A DNA stretch of 64,000 nt. Origin: Microbacterium sp. 3J1 (lineage in GTDB: Bacteria > Actinomycetota > Actinomycetes > Actinomycetales > Microbacteriaceae). The notes under the pieces were generated by a model. That model was not told the origin of the DNA, searched no databases, and saw only the letters and a program-made list of their open reading frames with translations. The position numbers and the translations under genes are program-made. The stretch lies in assembly GCF_001049495.1 (NCBI RefSeq), contig NZ_CDWI01000014.1, positions 338,727 to 402,726 on the forward strand, written 5' to 3'. Of this stretch, positions 1-8,711 are shown one piece after another (within the stretch, counting starts at the first letter, position 1; every line of letters starts with the position of its first letter).

Positions 1-732
1 TCGCGGTGGTCCGGCGACGCGGCGGCCTTCGGCCGCTCTGCGGCGATCCTCCTCGGCGACCTGCTCGTCGCGTGGAGCGACGATCTCGTCGAGGATGCGA
101 TCGCACCGCTCCCCCACGCGGCCGCCGTGCGTCGGGAGTATGCCCGCATGCGGCGCGACGTCACCGTGGGACAGTTCCTCGACATCGCCGAGGAGTCGGC
201 CTGGAGCGTGAACGCCACGGACTCGCACGTCGAGCGCGCGCTGCGCGTCGTCTCCCTCAAGTCCGCGCGCTACAGCATCGAGCAGCCCCTGGTGCTGGGG
301 GCGGCGATCGCCGACGCCGACCCGGAGCAGCAGCAGGCGCTGCGCCGGTTCGGGCACCCGGTCGGCATGGCCTTCCAGTTGCGCGACGACGTGCTGGGAG
401 TCTTCGGCGACTCCGCGGTCACGGGAAAGCCCGCTGGCGACGATCTCCGCGAGGGCAAGCGCACGGTGCTCGTGGCGCTCACCAGGCAGACGCTCGAGAC
501 CTCGGCGCGGAACCTCTTCGACGAACTCCTCGGAGATCCCGACCTCGACGCGGATCAGGTCGGCTTCCTCCAGGCGACGATCGCGGGCTCCGGAGCTCTC
601 GAGCGTGTCGAGGCGATGATCGACGACTTCGCCAAGGATGCGGACCGCGCACTCTCCGGAGCACGTCTCGACAACGCCGCCGTCGGCGGTCTGCGCGATC
701 TCGCGCGAGCGGCGACGAAGCGCTCCGCCTGA
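1..732 (+). CDS. polyprenyl synthetase (5' truncated by window edge)
   Basis: C-terminal 243 residues of an isoprenyl diphosphate synthase, which condenses isopentenyl diphosphate onto allylic diphosphates for quinone and carotenoid or lipid-carrier chains. Frame 1 is open from base 1. It shows the GRSAAILLGDLL helix near the edge, then the second Asp-rich motif in QLRDDVLGVFGD (about nt 376-411), which binds Mg-diphosphate. The first DDxxD motif must lie before the window. The stop is TGA at 730-732. The next gene is convergent (Rv2175c-like) and is followed by a pknL-type kinase, as around idsA2 in M. tuberculosis, so an IdsA-type geranylgeranyl diphosphate synthase is likely. Chain length cannot be read from this fragment. 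Confidence 0.93.
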   Translation, partial: SRWSGDAAAFGRSAAILLGDLLVAWSDDLVEDAIAPLPHAAAVRREYARMRRDVTVGQFLDIAEESAWSVNATDSHVERALRVVSLKSARYSIEQPLVLGAAIADADPEQQQALRRFGHPVGMAFQLRDDVLGVFGDSAVTGKPAGDDLREGKRTVLVALTRQTLETSARNLFDELLGDPDLDADQVGFLQATIAGSGALERVEAMIDDFAKDADRALSGARLDNAAVGGLRDLARAATKRSA

Positions 733-775
733 CGGTCGCGCGTCAGGCGCGCGGCGTCACACGTCGAGCGCCGTG

Positions 776-1135
776 TCAGGCGAGGGTGCGCGCGAGTCGC
801 CTGACCGCGCTCTTGTGCCCGGCGAGAAGAGCATCGATCGGCGAACGCCCGAGCGTCTCATCGAAGCCGAGCAGCCAGTCGACCACTTCGTCGTCGCTGA
901 AGCCGGCGTCCTGGAGCACGATCACCGTGCCGCGCAGCGACGAGAGCGGGCTCCCGTCGACGATGAAGATCGAGGGCACCGCGAACACCCCGGAGCGGCG
1001 CGAGCCGATGAGGTAGTGCTCGTCGATGAGGCGTCGCACGCGACCCAGCGGTACGTCGAGCGCCTCGACGAGGTCGGGCATGGTCAGCCACTCGGTGGGG
1101 GTCACGGACGGGTTGTTCTCAGACGGCGCAGACAC
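776..1135 (-). CDS. Rv2175c-like winged-helix DNA-binding protein
   Basis: A 119-residue protein with an N-terminal winged helix (TPTEWLTMPDLVEALDV, then RVRRLIDEHYLIG) and the C-terminal Rv2175c_C region (SLRGTVIVLQDAGFSDDEVVDWL). In M. tuberculosis Rv2175c binds DNA and is phosphorylated by PknL (established for that species). Here the pknL-type kinase lies 1.4 kb away, and the unstructured N-terminus has two Thr residues (SVTPTEW) that could be the target (inference). The start is GTG at 1135. A GATAGT hexamer at 1147-1142 on the minus strand, followed by 6 nt, would make the transcript leaderless, though this is a weaker -10 than others in the window. Confidence 0.85.
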   Translation of the reverse strand: MSAPSENNPSVTPTEWLTMPDLVEALDVPLGRVRRLIDEHYLIGSRRSGVFAVPSIFIVDGSPLSSLRGTVIVLQDAGFSDDEVVDWLLGFDETLGRSPIDALLAGHKSAVRRLARTLA

Positions 1136-1192
1136 ACAGCAACTATCTCACCTCCGGTCTCGCCCCGCATTTCCGTCACTCGCGTTCCTTGC

Positions 1193-1206
1193 GTCACTCC
1201 TGTCAC
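1193..1206 (+). promoter_or_regulatory. MtrA-like direct repeat GTCAC-N4-GTCAC
   Basis: Two GTCAC repeats separated by four bases (1193-1197 and 1202-1206) match the GTNAC-N4-GTNAC pattern described for MtrA response regulators, which control cell-wall hydrolases in actinobacteria. A candidate -10 TATACA lies at 1222-1227, so the box would overlap the -35 region. Further GTCACT(T/C)GCGTT-like copies flank it. MtrA control is inferred. Confidence 0.45.
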
Positions 1207-1268
1207 TTGCGTTGACTTCCGTATACATCCGTGTCAGCGTGGACGAACGCCGAGACATGGGAGACACC

Positions 1269-2471
1269 GTGAGCACGCACACCGCCGCGCGTCGGACGCG
1301 CTATCTGCAGTTCGGGGTTCCCGCTGCCGTCCTGGGCACACTGTCGAGCGCCGTGGCCGGGGTCCCCGCCGCCGCCGCCGCCACCACCGCCGTGCCGATC
1401 GAGCGTCCGCAGTCGAGTCCGCTGCGAGTGCTCCCCGCCGAGGCCGCACCCGCGAGCTACACGGTGCAGCCCGGCGACACCGTGTCATCGATCGCGACCC
1501 GCTTCAGTCTGCGCACGGTCGACGTCCTCTCGTGGAACGCGCTGACCTGGCGGTCGGTGATCTACCCGGGCCAGACGCTCGCGCTCACGGGCGCCGCCGC
1601 ATCCGCCGCCCCTGCGGCTCCTGCACCGCCCGCGCCCGCCGCTGCAGCGATGCACGTCGTGGTCGCCGGAGACACCGTCTTCGGGATCGCGCAGAAGCAC
1701 GGCACCACCGTCGACGCCGTCCTGGCGGCGAACGGTCTGACCAGAGCCTCGGTGATCTTCCCGGGTCAGGCACTCGCCGTCTCGGGCTCTCCGGCAGCCG
1801 CTCCGGCGCCGACCGCTGCGCCGGCACCCGCGCCCGCTCCGGCACCGGCACCGGCACCCGCCGGTGCGCGCACGCACGCCGTCGTCGCGGGAGACACCCT
1901 GTTCGGCATCGCGAAGAAGTACGGCACGTCGACCGCGGCGCTGCTCGCGCTCAACGGCCTCGGCTCCGATGCGATCATCTACCCCGGCCAGAGCATCGCG
2001 GTTGCCGCCGCACCCGCGCCCGCCGCGCCGGCCGCCACCACGGCGCCCGCGCAGTCGTCGGCGGCACTGGACGCGGAGCAGGCCGCCAACGCAGCACTCA
2101 TCGTGCGCGTCGGCCGCCAGCTCGGCGTCTCGGATCGAGCGATCGCGATCGCACTGGCGACCGCGATGGTCGAGTCGAGCCTCCGGAATCTCCCGTGGGG
2201 CGACCGCGACTCGCTCGGTCTCTTCCAGCAGCGCCCCAGCACGGGGTGGGGCACGCCCGAGCAGGCTCTCGACGCCGACCGCAGCACCCGGGTGTTCTTC
2301 GGAGGCGCCGGCGACCCCAACGGCCAGGCCACGCGCGGACTTCTCGACATCCCGGGGTGGGAGACGATGCGATTCACGGATGCCGCTCAGGCCGTGCAGA
2401 TCTCCGCCTACCCCGAGCGGTACGGCCAGTGGGAGGCACAGGCATACCAGTGGCTCGCGCAGCACGGGTGA
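1269..2471 (+). CDS. secreted triple-LysM cell-wall protein with C-terminal lysozyme-like domain
   Basis: About 400 residues. A basic N-terminus and hydrophobic segment ending GVPAAAAAT is a signal peptide. Three LysM domains follow, at about nt 1458-1590, 1651-1790 and 1873-2007. Each has the pattern VxAGDTxxxIAxxxGT..LxxNGL...IxPGQ, and they are joined by Ala/Pro-rich linkers. The C-terminal 120 residues (AIALATAMVESSLRNLPWGDRD, LGLFQQRPSTGWG) resemble the transglycosylase-like module common in actinobacterial wall proteins, with a conserved Glu in AMVESS. It probably binds, and may cleave, peptidoglycan. The start GTG 1269 has GGGAG 5 nt upstream; an in-frame ATG at 1257 is the alternative. 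It may be under MtrA control. Confidence 0.85.
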   Translation: MSTHTAARRTRYLQFGVPAAVLGTLSSAVAGVPAAAAATTAVPIERPQSSPLRVLPAEAAPASYTVQPGDTVSSIATRFSLRTVDVLSWNALTWRSVIYPGQTLALTGAAASAAPAAPAPPAPAAAAMHVVVAGDTVFGIAQKHGTTVDAVLAANGLTRASVIFPGQALAVSGSPAAAPAPTAAPAPAPAPAPAPAPAGARTHAVVAGDTLFGIAKKYGTSTAALLALNGLGSDAIIYPGQSIAVAAAPAPAAPAATTAPAQSSAALDAEQAANAALIVRVGRQLGVSDRAIAIALATAMVESSLRNLPWGDRDSLGLFQQRPSTGWGTPEQALDADRSTRVFFGGAGDPNGQATRGLLDIPGWETMRFTDAAQAVQISAYPERYGQWEAQAYQWLAQHG

Positions 2472-2538
2472 GCATCTTCCCCGGAAACGGTCAGCACCCG
2501 AGGGCGAGCCGCTCCCGGAGCTTTCAGGCAGTCCTCAA

Positions 2539-2544
2539 TAGAAT
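2539..2544 (+). promoter_or_regulatory. -10 box TAGAAT, leaderless pknL promoter
   Basis: TAGAAT is followed by six bases (2545-2550) and then the GTG start at 2551. The transcript should therefore begin at or beside the start codon, with no room for a ribosome binding site. Confidence 0.6.
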
Positions 2545-2550
2545 CTTGAC

Positions 2551-4497
2551 GTGACGACCAACCAGCAGGCCGATCCCCTCATCGGGCGGCTTGTCGACGG
2601 TCGGTACCGTGTGCGGGCCCGGATCGCGCGGGGAGGCATGGCCACGGTCTACGTCGCCACCGACCTGCGGCTCGAGCGTCGCATCGCCCTCAAGGTGATG
2701 CACGCACACCTCAGCGACGACTCGGCCTTCCAGAGCCGGTTCATCCAGGAGGCCCGCGCCGCAGCGCGCCTGGCCGATCCCCACGTGGTCAACGTGTTCG
2801 ACCAGGGGCAGGACGGCGAGCTCGCCTACCTGGTCATGGAATACCTGCCGGGCATCACGCTGCGTGAACTGCTGCGAGAACAGAAGCGGCTCACCGTGCC
2901 GCAGACGATCACGATCATGGATGCCGTGCTGGCGGGCCTCTCCGCCGCGCACCGCGCCGGCATCGTGCACCGCGATGTGAAGCCGGAGAACGTGCTGCTG
3001 GCCGAGGACGGCCGGATCAAGATCGGCGACTTCGGTCTCGCGAGGGCCACCACCGCCAACACCGCCACGGGGCAGCAGCTCCTGGGGACGATCGCGTACC
3101 TCGCCCCGGAGCTGGTGACGCGAGGCACGGCCGACGCACGCAGCGACATCTATGCGCTCGGCATCATGCTCTACGAGATGCTCGTCGGCGAGCAGCCGTA
3201 CAAGGGCGAACAGCCGATGCAGATCGCCTTCCAGCACGCCACGGAGTCGGTCCCCCGACCGAGCGTGCGCAACCCGGGCGTGCCCGAGCAGCTCGACGAG
3301 CTCGTGCTGTGGGCCACGGAGAAGTCTCCCGACGACCGCCCCGACGATGCACAGCAGATGCTCGAGCGTCTGCGCGAGATCGAGCGGAACCTGGGCATCG
3401 CCCCGGCGGTCGCGGCCGCGACGACGCCGCAGCGCGCCCAGGCCGACTCCGCAGATCTCACCAAGGTCATGCCGAGCACGATGGTCATCGCGGACCCGAC
3501 GGCACCCGCACCCGAGACCGTGGACAACGCCACACTCCTCCGCCGCCGTGCGTCCAAGCGCCGTGCGCGTGGCGCCTTCCTGCTCACCCTCGTACTCCTC
3601 CTGGCCACGCTCGCGGGTGGGGTCGGCTGGTGGTTCGGTTCGGGTCCGGGATCTCTGGTCGCCGTGCCCGCCGTCGCGGGACTGACGTACGAAGAAGCCG
3701 CGAACGCTCTCAGCGCCGAAGGATTCGTCCCCGTGCGCGGCGAGGAGAACTCGATCGACGTCGCGCGGGATCAGACGATCCGTACCGATCCAGACGAGGG
3801 AGCCCGTCTCGACAAGGGCGCCGAGGTCACGGTGATCGTGTCGGCCGGCCCTGCGTCGCACACCGTCGAGGCGTTGAACGGCAAGACGGAGCAGGAGGCG
3901 AGGGAATTCCTCGCCGACCTCCAGGTCAACGTGACCGAGCAGCCGCTCATCCTCTTCTCGGATGCCGACGCGGGCCGGGTGATCAATGCGTTCGTGACGC
4001 CGAGGGACGGAGCCGAGGTCTACGGCTGCGGCGACGGATGCGACCTGTTCGAAGACGACACGGTCGAGCTCTACGTGTCGGCGGGAGCCTTCCCCGACGT
4101 CTCGGGCATGTCGGTGGACGAGGCGACGAACACGCTCGCCGAGAAGCAGCTCCAGGTCTCGGGCGAGATCGACTACCGGTTCAGCGAGTCCGTGGACAAG
4201 GACCGGGTCATCGGCGTCGCGGACCGCGCCGAGGAGGGCAACTGGCGCCCCGGAGACTCCGTCCAGCTCATCGTGTCGAAGGGCCCGGAGCTCTTCCCCG
4301 TCCCCGACGTGACCGACAGGACGCTCGTCGAGGCCAAGGGCATCCTGGAGGACGCCGGGTTCACCGCGAGCTATGCGGCCTGGGGCGATCTTCCTGGATT
4401 CGCCGAGCTGGCCCGCGTCACCGGACAGGATCCCGGCGCCGACAAGCAGCTCCCCCGCGGCGGCAACGTGAAGCTGTCGATCCAGCTGACCGGCTGA
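2551..4497 (+). CDS. pknL: PASTA-domain Ser/Thr protein kinase, PknL type
   Basis: A 648-residue membrane kinase. The kinase domain spans residues 19-280, with Gly loop RGGMATVY, ATP lysine K48, catalytic loop HRDVKPEN (140-147) and DFG at 160-162. A linker follows, then one transmembrane helix at about 343-363 (GAFLLTLVLLLATLAGG). The extracellular part has four PASTA-like repeats, the first starting VPAVAGLTYEEA and the last ending at the stop; these sense peptidoglycan fragments in related kinases. Neighbourhood (Rv2175c-like, aroG, acyltransferase) marks it as the PknL orthologue. Corynebacterium PknL also carries PASTA repeats, whereas the M. tuberculosis enzyme lacks them. The second repeat has an unusual CGDGCD cysteine pair (nt 4026-4043). 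The start GTG is leaderless. Confidence 0.93.
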   Translation: MTTNQQADPLIGRLVDGRYRVRARIARGGMATVYVATDLRLERRIALKVMHAHLSDDSAFQSRFIQEARAAARLADPHVVNVFDQGQDGELAYLVMEYLPGITLRELLREQKRLTVPQTITIMDAVLAGLSAAHRAGIVHRDVKPENVLLAEDGRIKIGDFGLARATTANTATGQQLLGTIAYLAPELVTRGTADARSDIYALGIMLYEMLVGEQPYKGEQPMQIAFQHATESVPRPSVRNPGVPEQLDELVLWATEKSPDDRPDDAQQMLERLREIERNLGIAPAVAAATTPQRAQADSADLTKVMPSTMVIADPTAPAPETVDNATLLRRRASKRRARGAFLLTLVLLLATLAGGVGWWFGSGPGSLVAVPAVAGLTYEEAANALSAEGFVPVRGEENSIDVARDQTIRTDPDEGARLDKGAEVTVIVSAGPASHTVEALNGKTEQEAREFLADLQVNVTEQPLILFSDADAGRVINAFVTPRDGAEVYGCGDGCDLFEDDTVELYVSAGAFPDVSGMSVDEATNTLAEKQLQVSGEIDYRFSESVDKDRVIGVADRAEEGNWRPGDSVQLIVSKGPELFPVPDVTDRTLVEAKGILEDAGFTASYAAWGDLPGFAELARVTGQDPGADKQLPRGGNVKLSIQLTG

Positions 4498-4530
4498 TCG
4501 CCGCTTCTCTCAGCCGCGGCACATCGTCAC

Positions 4531-4571
4531 AGCAGAACCGCCCTCCCGGATTCCGGGAGGGCGGTTCTGCT
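4531..4571. terminator. bidirectional terminator between pknL and aroG
   Basis: A 19-bp perfect stem (4531-4549 with 4553-4571) with a 3-nt loop sits between convergent pknL and aroG, so it serves both genes. Confidence 0.85.
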
Positions 4572-4585
4572 GTCTCGGCGAGACG

Positions 4586-5926
4586 TCAGCGCTTCTCGAG
4601 CTCCTCTGCGACGAGGAAGGCCAGCTCGAGGCTCTGCATGTGGTTGAGGCGGGGGTCGCACAGGCTCTCGTAGCGCGTCGCGAGCGCCGCCTCGTCGATC
4701 TGCTCGGATCCTCCGAGGCACTCGGTGACGTCGTCGCCGGTGAGCTCGACGTGGATGCCGCCGGGGAAGGTCCCCACGGCGCGGTGGGCCTCGAAGAAGC
4801 CGCGCACCTCGTCGACCACGTCGTCGAAGCGTCGCGTCTTGTATCCGGTCGGCGTCGTGATGCCGTTCCCGTGCATGGGGTCCGTGACCCACAGCGGCTG
4901 GGCGCCCGAGTCGCGGACCGCCTCGAGCAGGGGCGGCAGCGCATCGCGGATCTTGCCCGCGCCCATGCGCGTGATGAACGTCAGGCGACCGGGCTCGCGG
5001 TCCGGGTCGAGCTTGTCGATGAGCGCGAGAGCCGTCTCCGGCGTCGTGGTCGGACCCAGCTTCACGCCGATGGGGTTCCGGATCTTCGAGAAGTAGTCGA
5101 CGTGCGCGCCGTCGAGCTCGCGCGTGCGCTCTCCGATCCACAGGAAGTGCGCCGAGGTGTTGAACGGCGTGTCCGTGCGGGAGTCGATGCGCGTCATCGG
5201 GCGCTCGTAGTCCATGAGCAGACCCTCGTGGCCGGTGAAGAACTCGACCCGCTTGAGCTCGTCGAAGTCCGCTCCTGCGGCCTCCATGAACTTGATCGCA
5301 CGGTCGATCTCCGCGGCCATCCGCTCGTACCGCTGGTTCGCGGGGTTCTGCGCGAAGCCCTTGTTCCACGAGTGGACCTCGCGGAGATCGGCGAACCCGC
5401 CCTGGGTGAAGGCGCGGATGAGGTTCAGGGTCGAGGCCGCCGTGTGGTAGCCCTGAAGCAGACGCCCCGGGTCGGCGCGACGGGAGCCCTCGGTGAAGTC
5501 GTAGCCGTTGACGATGTCGCCGCGGTAGGCCGGCAGCGTGACGTCGCCGCGCGTCTCGTTGTCGCTCGAGCGCGGCTTCGCGAACTGGCCCGCCATGCGG
5601 CCCATCTTCACGATCGGCATCGAGGCGCCATAGGTCAGCACGACCGCCATCTGCAGGACGGTCTTGATCCGGTTGCGGATCTGGTCGGCGGTGGCGCCGG
5701 CGAACGTCTCGGCGCAGTCGCCACCCTGCAGCAGGAAGGCCTGCCCGGATGCTGCGCGCGCGAGCCGTTCTCGGAGGTTGTCGACCTCGCCGGCGAACAC
5801 CAGGGGCGGGAGCGTTGCGATCTGAGCCGAGACCTCTGCGACGCGCTCGGCGTCGGGCCACTGCGGCTGCTGCTTGATCGGGAGCGAGCGCCACGCGTCA
5901 AGCGCGTCGATGTGGTGCTGGAGCAT
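4586..5926 (-). CDS. aroG: class II 3-deoxy-7-phosphoheptulonate (DAHP) synthase
   Basis: A 446-residue enzyme that condenses phosphoenolpyruvate and erythrose-4-phosphate, the first step of the shikimate pathway. Class II signatures are plain: FLLQGGDCAETF (about residues 65-76), KMGRMAGQFAKPRS, GPTTTPETAL, TRMGAGKIRD, DPMHGNGIT and GGIHVELTGDDVTEC (metal and substrate ligands). Length matches the plant/mycobacterial class II family. The ATG at 5926 lies 6 nt after a TAGGCT box (minus strand 5938-5933), so the message is probably leaderless. It is convergent with pknL and followed upstream by the acyltransferase gene, as in mycobacteria. Confidence 0.96.
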   Translation of the reverse strand: MLQHHIDALDAWRSLPIKQQPQWPDAERVAEVSAQIATLPPLVFAGEVDNLRERLARAASGQAFLLQGGDCAETFAGATADQIRNRIKTVLQMAVVLTYGASMPIVKMGRMAGQFAKPRSSDNETRGDVTLPAYRGDIVNGYDFTEGSRRADPGRLLQGYHTAASTLNLIRAFTQGGFADLREVHSWNKGFAQNPANQRYERMAAEIDRAIKFMEAAGADFDELKRVEFFTGHEGLLMDYERPMTRIDSRTDTPFNTSAHFLWIGERTRELDGAHVDYFSKIRNPIGVKLGPTTTPETALALIDKLDPDREPGRLTFITRMGAGKIRDALPPLLEAVRDSGAQPLWVTDPMHGNGITTPTGYKTRRFDDVVDEVRGFFEAHRAVGTFPGGIHVELTGDDVTECLGGSEQIDEAALATRYESLCDPRLNHMQSLELAFLVAEELEKR

Positions 5927-5932
5927 GGGTCC

Positions 5933-5938
5933 AGCCTA
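5933..5938 (-). promoter_or_regulatory. -10 box TAGGCT, leaderless aroG promoter
   Basis: On the minus strand TAGGCT is followed by GGACCC and then the aroG ATG (6-nt spacing). Confidence 0.55.
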
Positions 5939-5964
5939 CTGCTCGCGCAGAGGGCCCAGATGCC

Positions 5965-6663
5965 TCAGGAGCGCTGTGTGACGCGGGCGGGAAGCCGGTC
6001 CTTGACCGTCGACGCGTAGACGTCGTCGTACTCCTGCGCACCGAGCCGCTGCAGCGCCACCATGATCTCGTCCGTGACGGAGCGGAGGATGTAGCGGTCG
6101 TTCTCCATGCCCGCGTAGCGGGAGAAGTCGAGTGGCTCGCCGATCACGATCCCGACGCGGACGACCCGGGGCAGCCGCTGTCCGATCGGCATCGCGGTGT
6201 CGGTGTCCACCATGATCACGGGGATGACGGGGACCTTCGCCTCGAGCGCCATCCGCGCGAGGCCGGTGCGGCCGCGGTAGAGCTTGCCGTCGGGGCTGCG
6301 CGTGCCCTCGGGGTAGATGCCGAGGAGGTCTCCGCGCCCCAGCACCTGGAGCCCGGTGTTGAGAGATGCCTCGGAGGCCTTGCCTCCCGAGCGGTCGATC
6401 GGGATCTGCCCGGTGGCCTTCATGAAGAACTTCGTGGCCGCGCCCTTGAGGCCTCGACCGGTGAAGTAGTCGCTCTTCGCAAGGAAGGACATGGAGCGGT
6501 CGATCATCAGCGGGAGGAAGATGGAGTCGGCGAAGGACAGGTGGTTGCTGGCGAGGATCGCGGCGCCGCTCGCGGGTATGTTCGCTCGCCCCACGACCCA
6601 GGGTCGGAAGACTCCCTTGACCAGGGGCCCGATCGCGACGTACTTCATCAGCCAGTAGAACAT
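5965..6663 (-). CDS. 1-acyl-sn-glycerol-3-phosphate acyltransferase (PlsC family)
   Basis: A 232-residue membrane-associated acyltransferase that makes phosphatidic acid from lysophosphatidate. The catalytic HX4D motif is NHLSFADS and the glycerophosphate-binding block is YPEGTRSPDG, with VPVIPV as block IV. The start ATG 6663 (MFYWLMKYVAIG) is chosen because the family begins there and a TAGACT -10 (minus strand 6677-6672) lies 8 nt before it. Reading to 6741 would add a Cys-rich leader with no ribosome binding site. It sits between aroG and divergent fadD, matching Rv2182c in context. The real substrate could be another lysolipid. Confidence 0.9.
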   Translation of the reverse strand: MFYWLMKYVAIGPLVKGVFRPWVVGRANIPASGAAILASNHLSFADSIFLPLMIDRSMSFLAKSDYFTGRGLKGAATKFFMKATGQIPIDRSGGKASEASLNTGLQVLGRGDLLGIYPEGTRSPDGKLYRGRTGLARMALEAKVPVIPVIMVDTDTAMPIGQRLPRVVRVGIVIGEPLDFSRYAGMENDRYILRSVTDEIMVALQRLGAQEYDDVYASTVKDRLPARVTQRS

Positions 6664-6767
6664 CGAGGTGAAGTCTAGCGCCGAGTCCGGCATTCGCCAG
6701 AGGCATCCCGCGCAGTGGTCAGGAAGGCGACTCAGTGTCACCGATCATGCGACCGGGTCTCATGCTC

Positions 6768-6773
6768 TAGACT
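6768..6773 (+). promoter_or_regulatory. -10 box TAGACT, acyl-CoA synthetase promoter
   Basis: TAGACT lies 40 nt before the GTG start at 6814, giving a leader of about 34 nt that contains AAGGAG at 6803-6808. No strong -35 is evident. Confidence 0.4.
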
Positions 6774-6813
6774 CATGTGCAACCAGTGCCCGACCGGTAC
6801 CGAAGGAGCTGCC

Positions 6814-8646
6814 GTGGTCCAGTTTGAAGTCCCCGCCGTCGTCCCCGCCGACCCCGAGGGGAACGTGGCCGACCTGCTGGCGAAGCGCGTCGAGGCCACC
6901 CCGGATCGCGCACTGTTCTCCGTGCCCGACGGAGACGGCTGGCGCGACATCTCCGCCGCCGACTTCGAGGCCGCGGTCATCGCGCTCGCCAAGGGCTTCG
7001 TCGCCGCGGGCATCCAGCCCGGCGAGAAGGTGGGCTTCCTCGCCCGCACCACCTACGAGTGGACGCTCGTCGACTTCGCACTCTTCTACGCGGGCGCCGT
7101 CATGGTCCCGATCTACGAGACGAGCTCGCCGTCGCAGATCCAGTGGATCCTCGAGGACTCGGGCGCCATCGCCCTCATCGTCGAGTCTCCCGAGCACTAC
7201 GCCAAGGTGGACGAGGTGCGCGGAGACCTGCCGCTCCTCCGCGAGGTCTGGCAGCTCCACCTCGACGCCATCGGCACGCTCACGGCTCAGGGCTCGTCGG
7301 TGACGGATGCCGAGATCGCGCGTCTCCGCAGCATCGCGGTGGGCTCCGACATCGCGACACTCATCTACACGTCCGGCTCGACCGGGCGACCCAAGGGCTG
7401 CGTGCTCACGCACAGCAACTTCGTCGAGCTGTCACGCAACTCCGCCAAGGCCCTCGACGCGGTCGTGCAGACGCCGGGCTCCTCGACGCTGCTGTTCATC
7501 ACCACCGCGCACGTCTTCGCGCGCTTCATCTCGATCCTCAACATCCACGCCGGCGTGCGCACCGGCCACCAGCCCGACACGCGCCAGCTCCTGCCGGCAC
7601 TGGGATCCTTCAAGCCGACCTTCCTGCTCGCGGTGCCGCGTGTCTTCGAGAAGGTCTACAACTCGGCGGAGCAGAAGGCCGAGGCCGGTGGCAAGGGCAA
7701 GATCTTCCGTGCGGCGGCGGACGTCGCGATCGAGCACTCGAAGCTGCTGGAGGAGGGCAAGAGCATCCCCTTCGGCATGAAGCTCAAGTTCGCACTGTTC
7801 AACAAGCTCGTCTACGGCAAGCTGCGTGATGCGATGGGCGGGCGCGTGGTCTACGCGGTGTCCGGATCCGCTCCGCTCGGCGCGCGCCTCGGCCACTTCT
7901 TCCACAGCCTCGGCGTCGTCATCCTCGAGGGCTACGGCCTCACGGAGACCACGGCTCCCGCCACGGTCAACCTCGCCGACAAGTCGAAGATCGGCACCGT
8001 CGGACCCGCGCTCCCCGGCGTGGGCGTGCGCCTCGCCGACGACGGCGAGATCGAGGTCCGCGGCATCAACGTCTTCAAGGAGTACTGGAACAACCCCGAG
8101 GCCACGGCCGAGGCGTTCAGCGACGGAGGATGGTTCCACACCGGGGACATCGGAAGCTTCGACTCCGAGGGATTCCTCACGATCACGGGACGCAAGAAGG
8201 AGATCATCGTCACGGCGGGCGGCAAGAACGTCGCGCCCGCTGCCCTCGAGGACCCGATCCGGGCGAACCCGATCATCGGTCAGGTGGTGGTCGTGGGCGA
8301 TCAGCGCCCCTTCATCTCGGCACTCATCACTCTCGACCCGGAAATGCTCCCGACCTGGCTCGCCAACAACGGTCTCGACAAGGAGATGTCCCTGACCGCG
8401 GCGTCGAAGAACGAGGCCGTCCGCGCAGAGATCCAGAGGGCGGTGGATGCCGCGAACACCCACGTCTCCCGCGCCGAGTCGATCCGCAAGTTCACCATCC
8501 TCGACAGCGAGTGGACCGAGGCGTCTGGCCACCTCACCCCGAAGCTGTCCATCAAGCGGAACGTCATCATGAGCGACTTCGCCGACGAGATCACGGCGAT
8601 CTACGACGAGCCCGTCTCCACGACCAACGTCGCCATCGGCGGCTGA
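6814..8646 (+). CDS. long-chain fatty acid-CoA ligase, FadD15-like
   Basis: A 610-residue AMP-forming ligase that activates long-chain fatty acids to acyl-CoA via acyl-adenylate. Motifs in order: P-loop YTSGSTGRPKG (about residues 185-195), GYGLTETTA (A5), WFHTGDIG (A7), TGRKKEIIVTAGGKNVAP with a catalytic-type Lys region near the end, and LTPKLSIKRNVI (A10). GTG 6814 is chosen over the earlier frame opening at 6715 because AAGGAG sits 5 nt upstream. The context next to the PlsC-type gene and aroG corresponds to fadD15 (Rv2187) and suggests supply of acyl-CoA for phospholipid or quinone-lipid synthesis (inference). Confidence 0.93.
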   Translation: MVQFEVPAVVPADPEGNVADLLAKRVEATPDRALFSVPDGDGWRDISAADFEAAVIALAKGFVAAGIQPGEKVGFLARTTYEWTLVDFALFYAGAVMVPIYETSSPSQIQWILEDSGAIALIVESPEHYAKVDEVRGDLPLLREVWQLHLDAIGTLTAQGSSVTDAEIARLRSIAVGSDIATLIYTSGSTGRPKGCVLTHSNFVELSRNSAKALDAVVQTPGSSTLLFITTAHVFARFISILNIHAGVRTGHQPDTRQLLPALGSFKPTFLLAVPRVFEKVYNSAEQKAEAGGKGKIFRAAADVAIEHSKLLEEGKSIPFGMKLKFALFNKLVYGKLRDAMGGRVVYAVSGSAPLGARLGHFFHSLGVVILEGYGLTETTAPATVNLADKSKIGTVGPALPGVGVRLADDGEIEVRGINVFKEYWNNPEATAEAFSDGGWFHTGDIGSFDSEGFLTITGRKKEIIVTAGGKNVAPAALEDPIRANPIIGQVVVVGDQRPFISALITLDPEMLPTWLANNGLDKEMSLTAASKNEAVRAEIQRAVDAANTHVSRAESIRKFTILDSEWTEASGHLTPKLSIKRNVIMSDFADEITAIYDEPVSTTNVAIGG

Positions 8647-8660
8647 GACGCCGCCGGACA

Positions 8661-8696
8661 CGGAGAAAGGCCCCGCTTCGGCGGGGCCTTTCTCCG
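8661..8696. terminator. bidirectional terminator between acyl-CoA synthetase and def
   Basis: A 16-bp perfect stem (8661-8676 with 8681-8696) capped by a TTCG tetraloop lies between convergent genes. Confidence 0.9.
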
Positions 8697-8711
8697 TTCA
8701 TGGGTGACGGG

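Noticed and set aside
6664..6741. Longer start for the PlsC-type acyltransferase
   Set aside because: The extra 26 residues have no ribosome binding site and run through the TAGACT box that fits ATG 6663.
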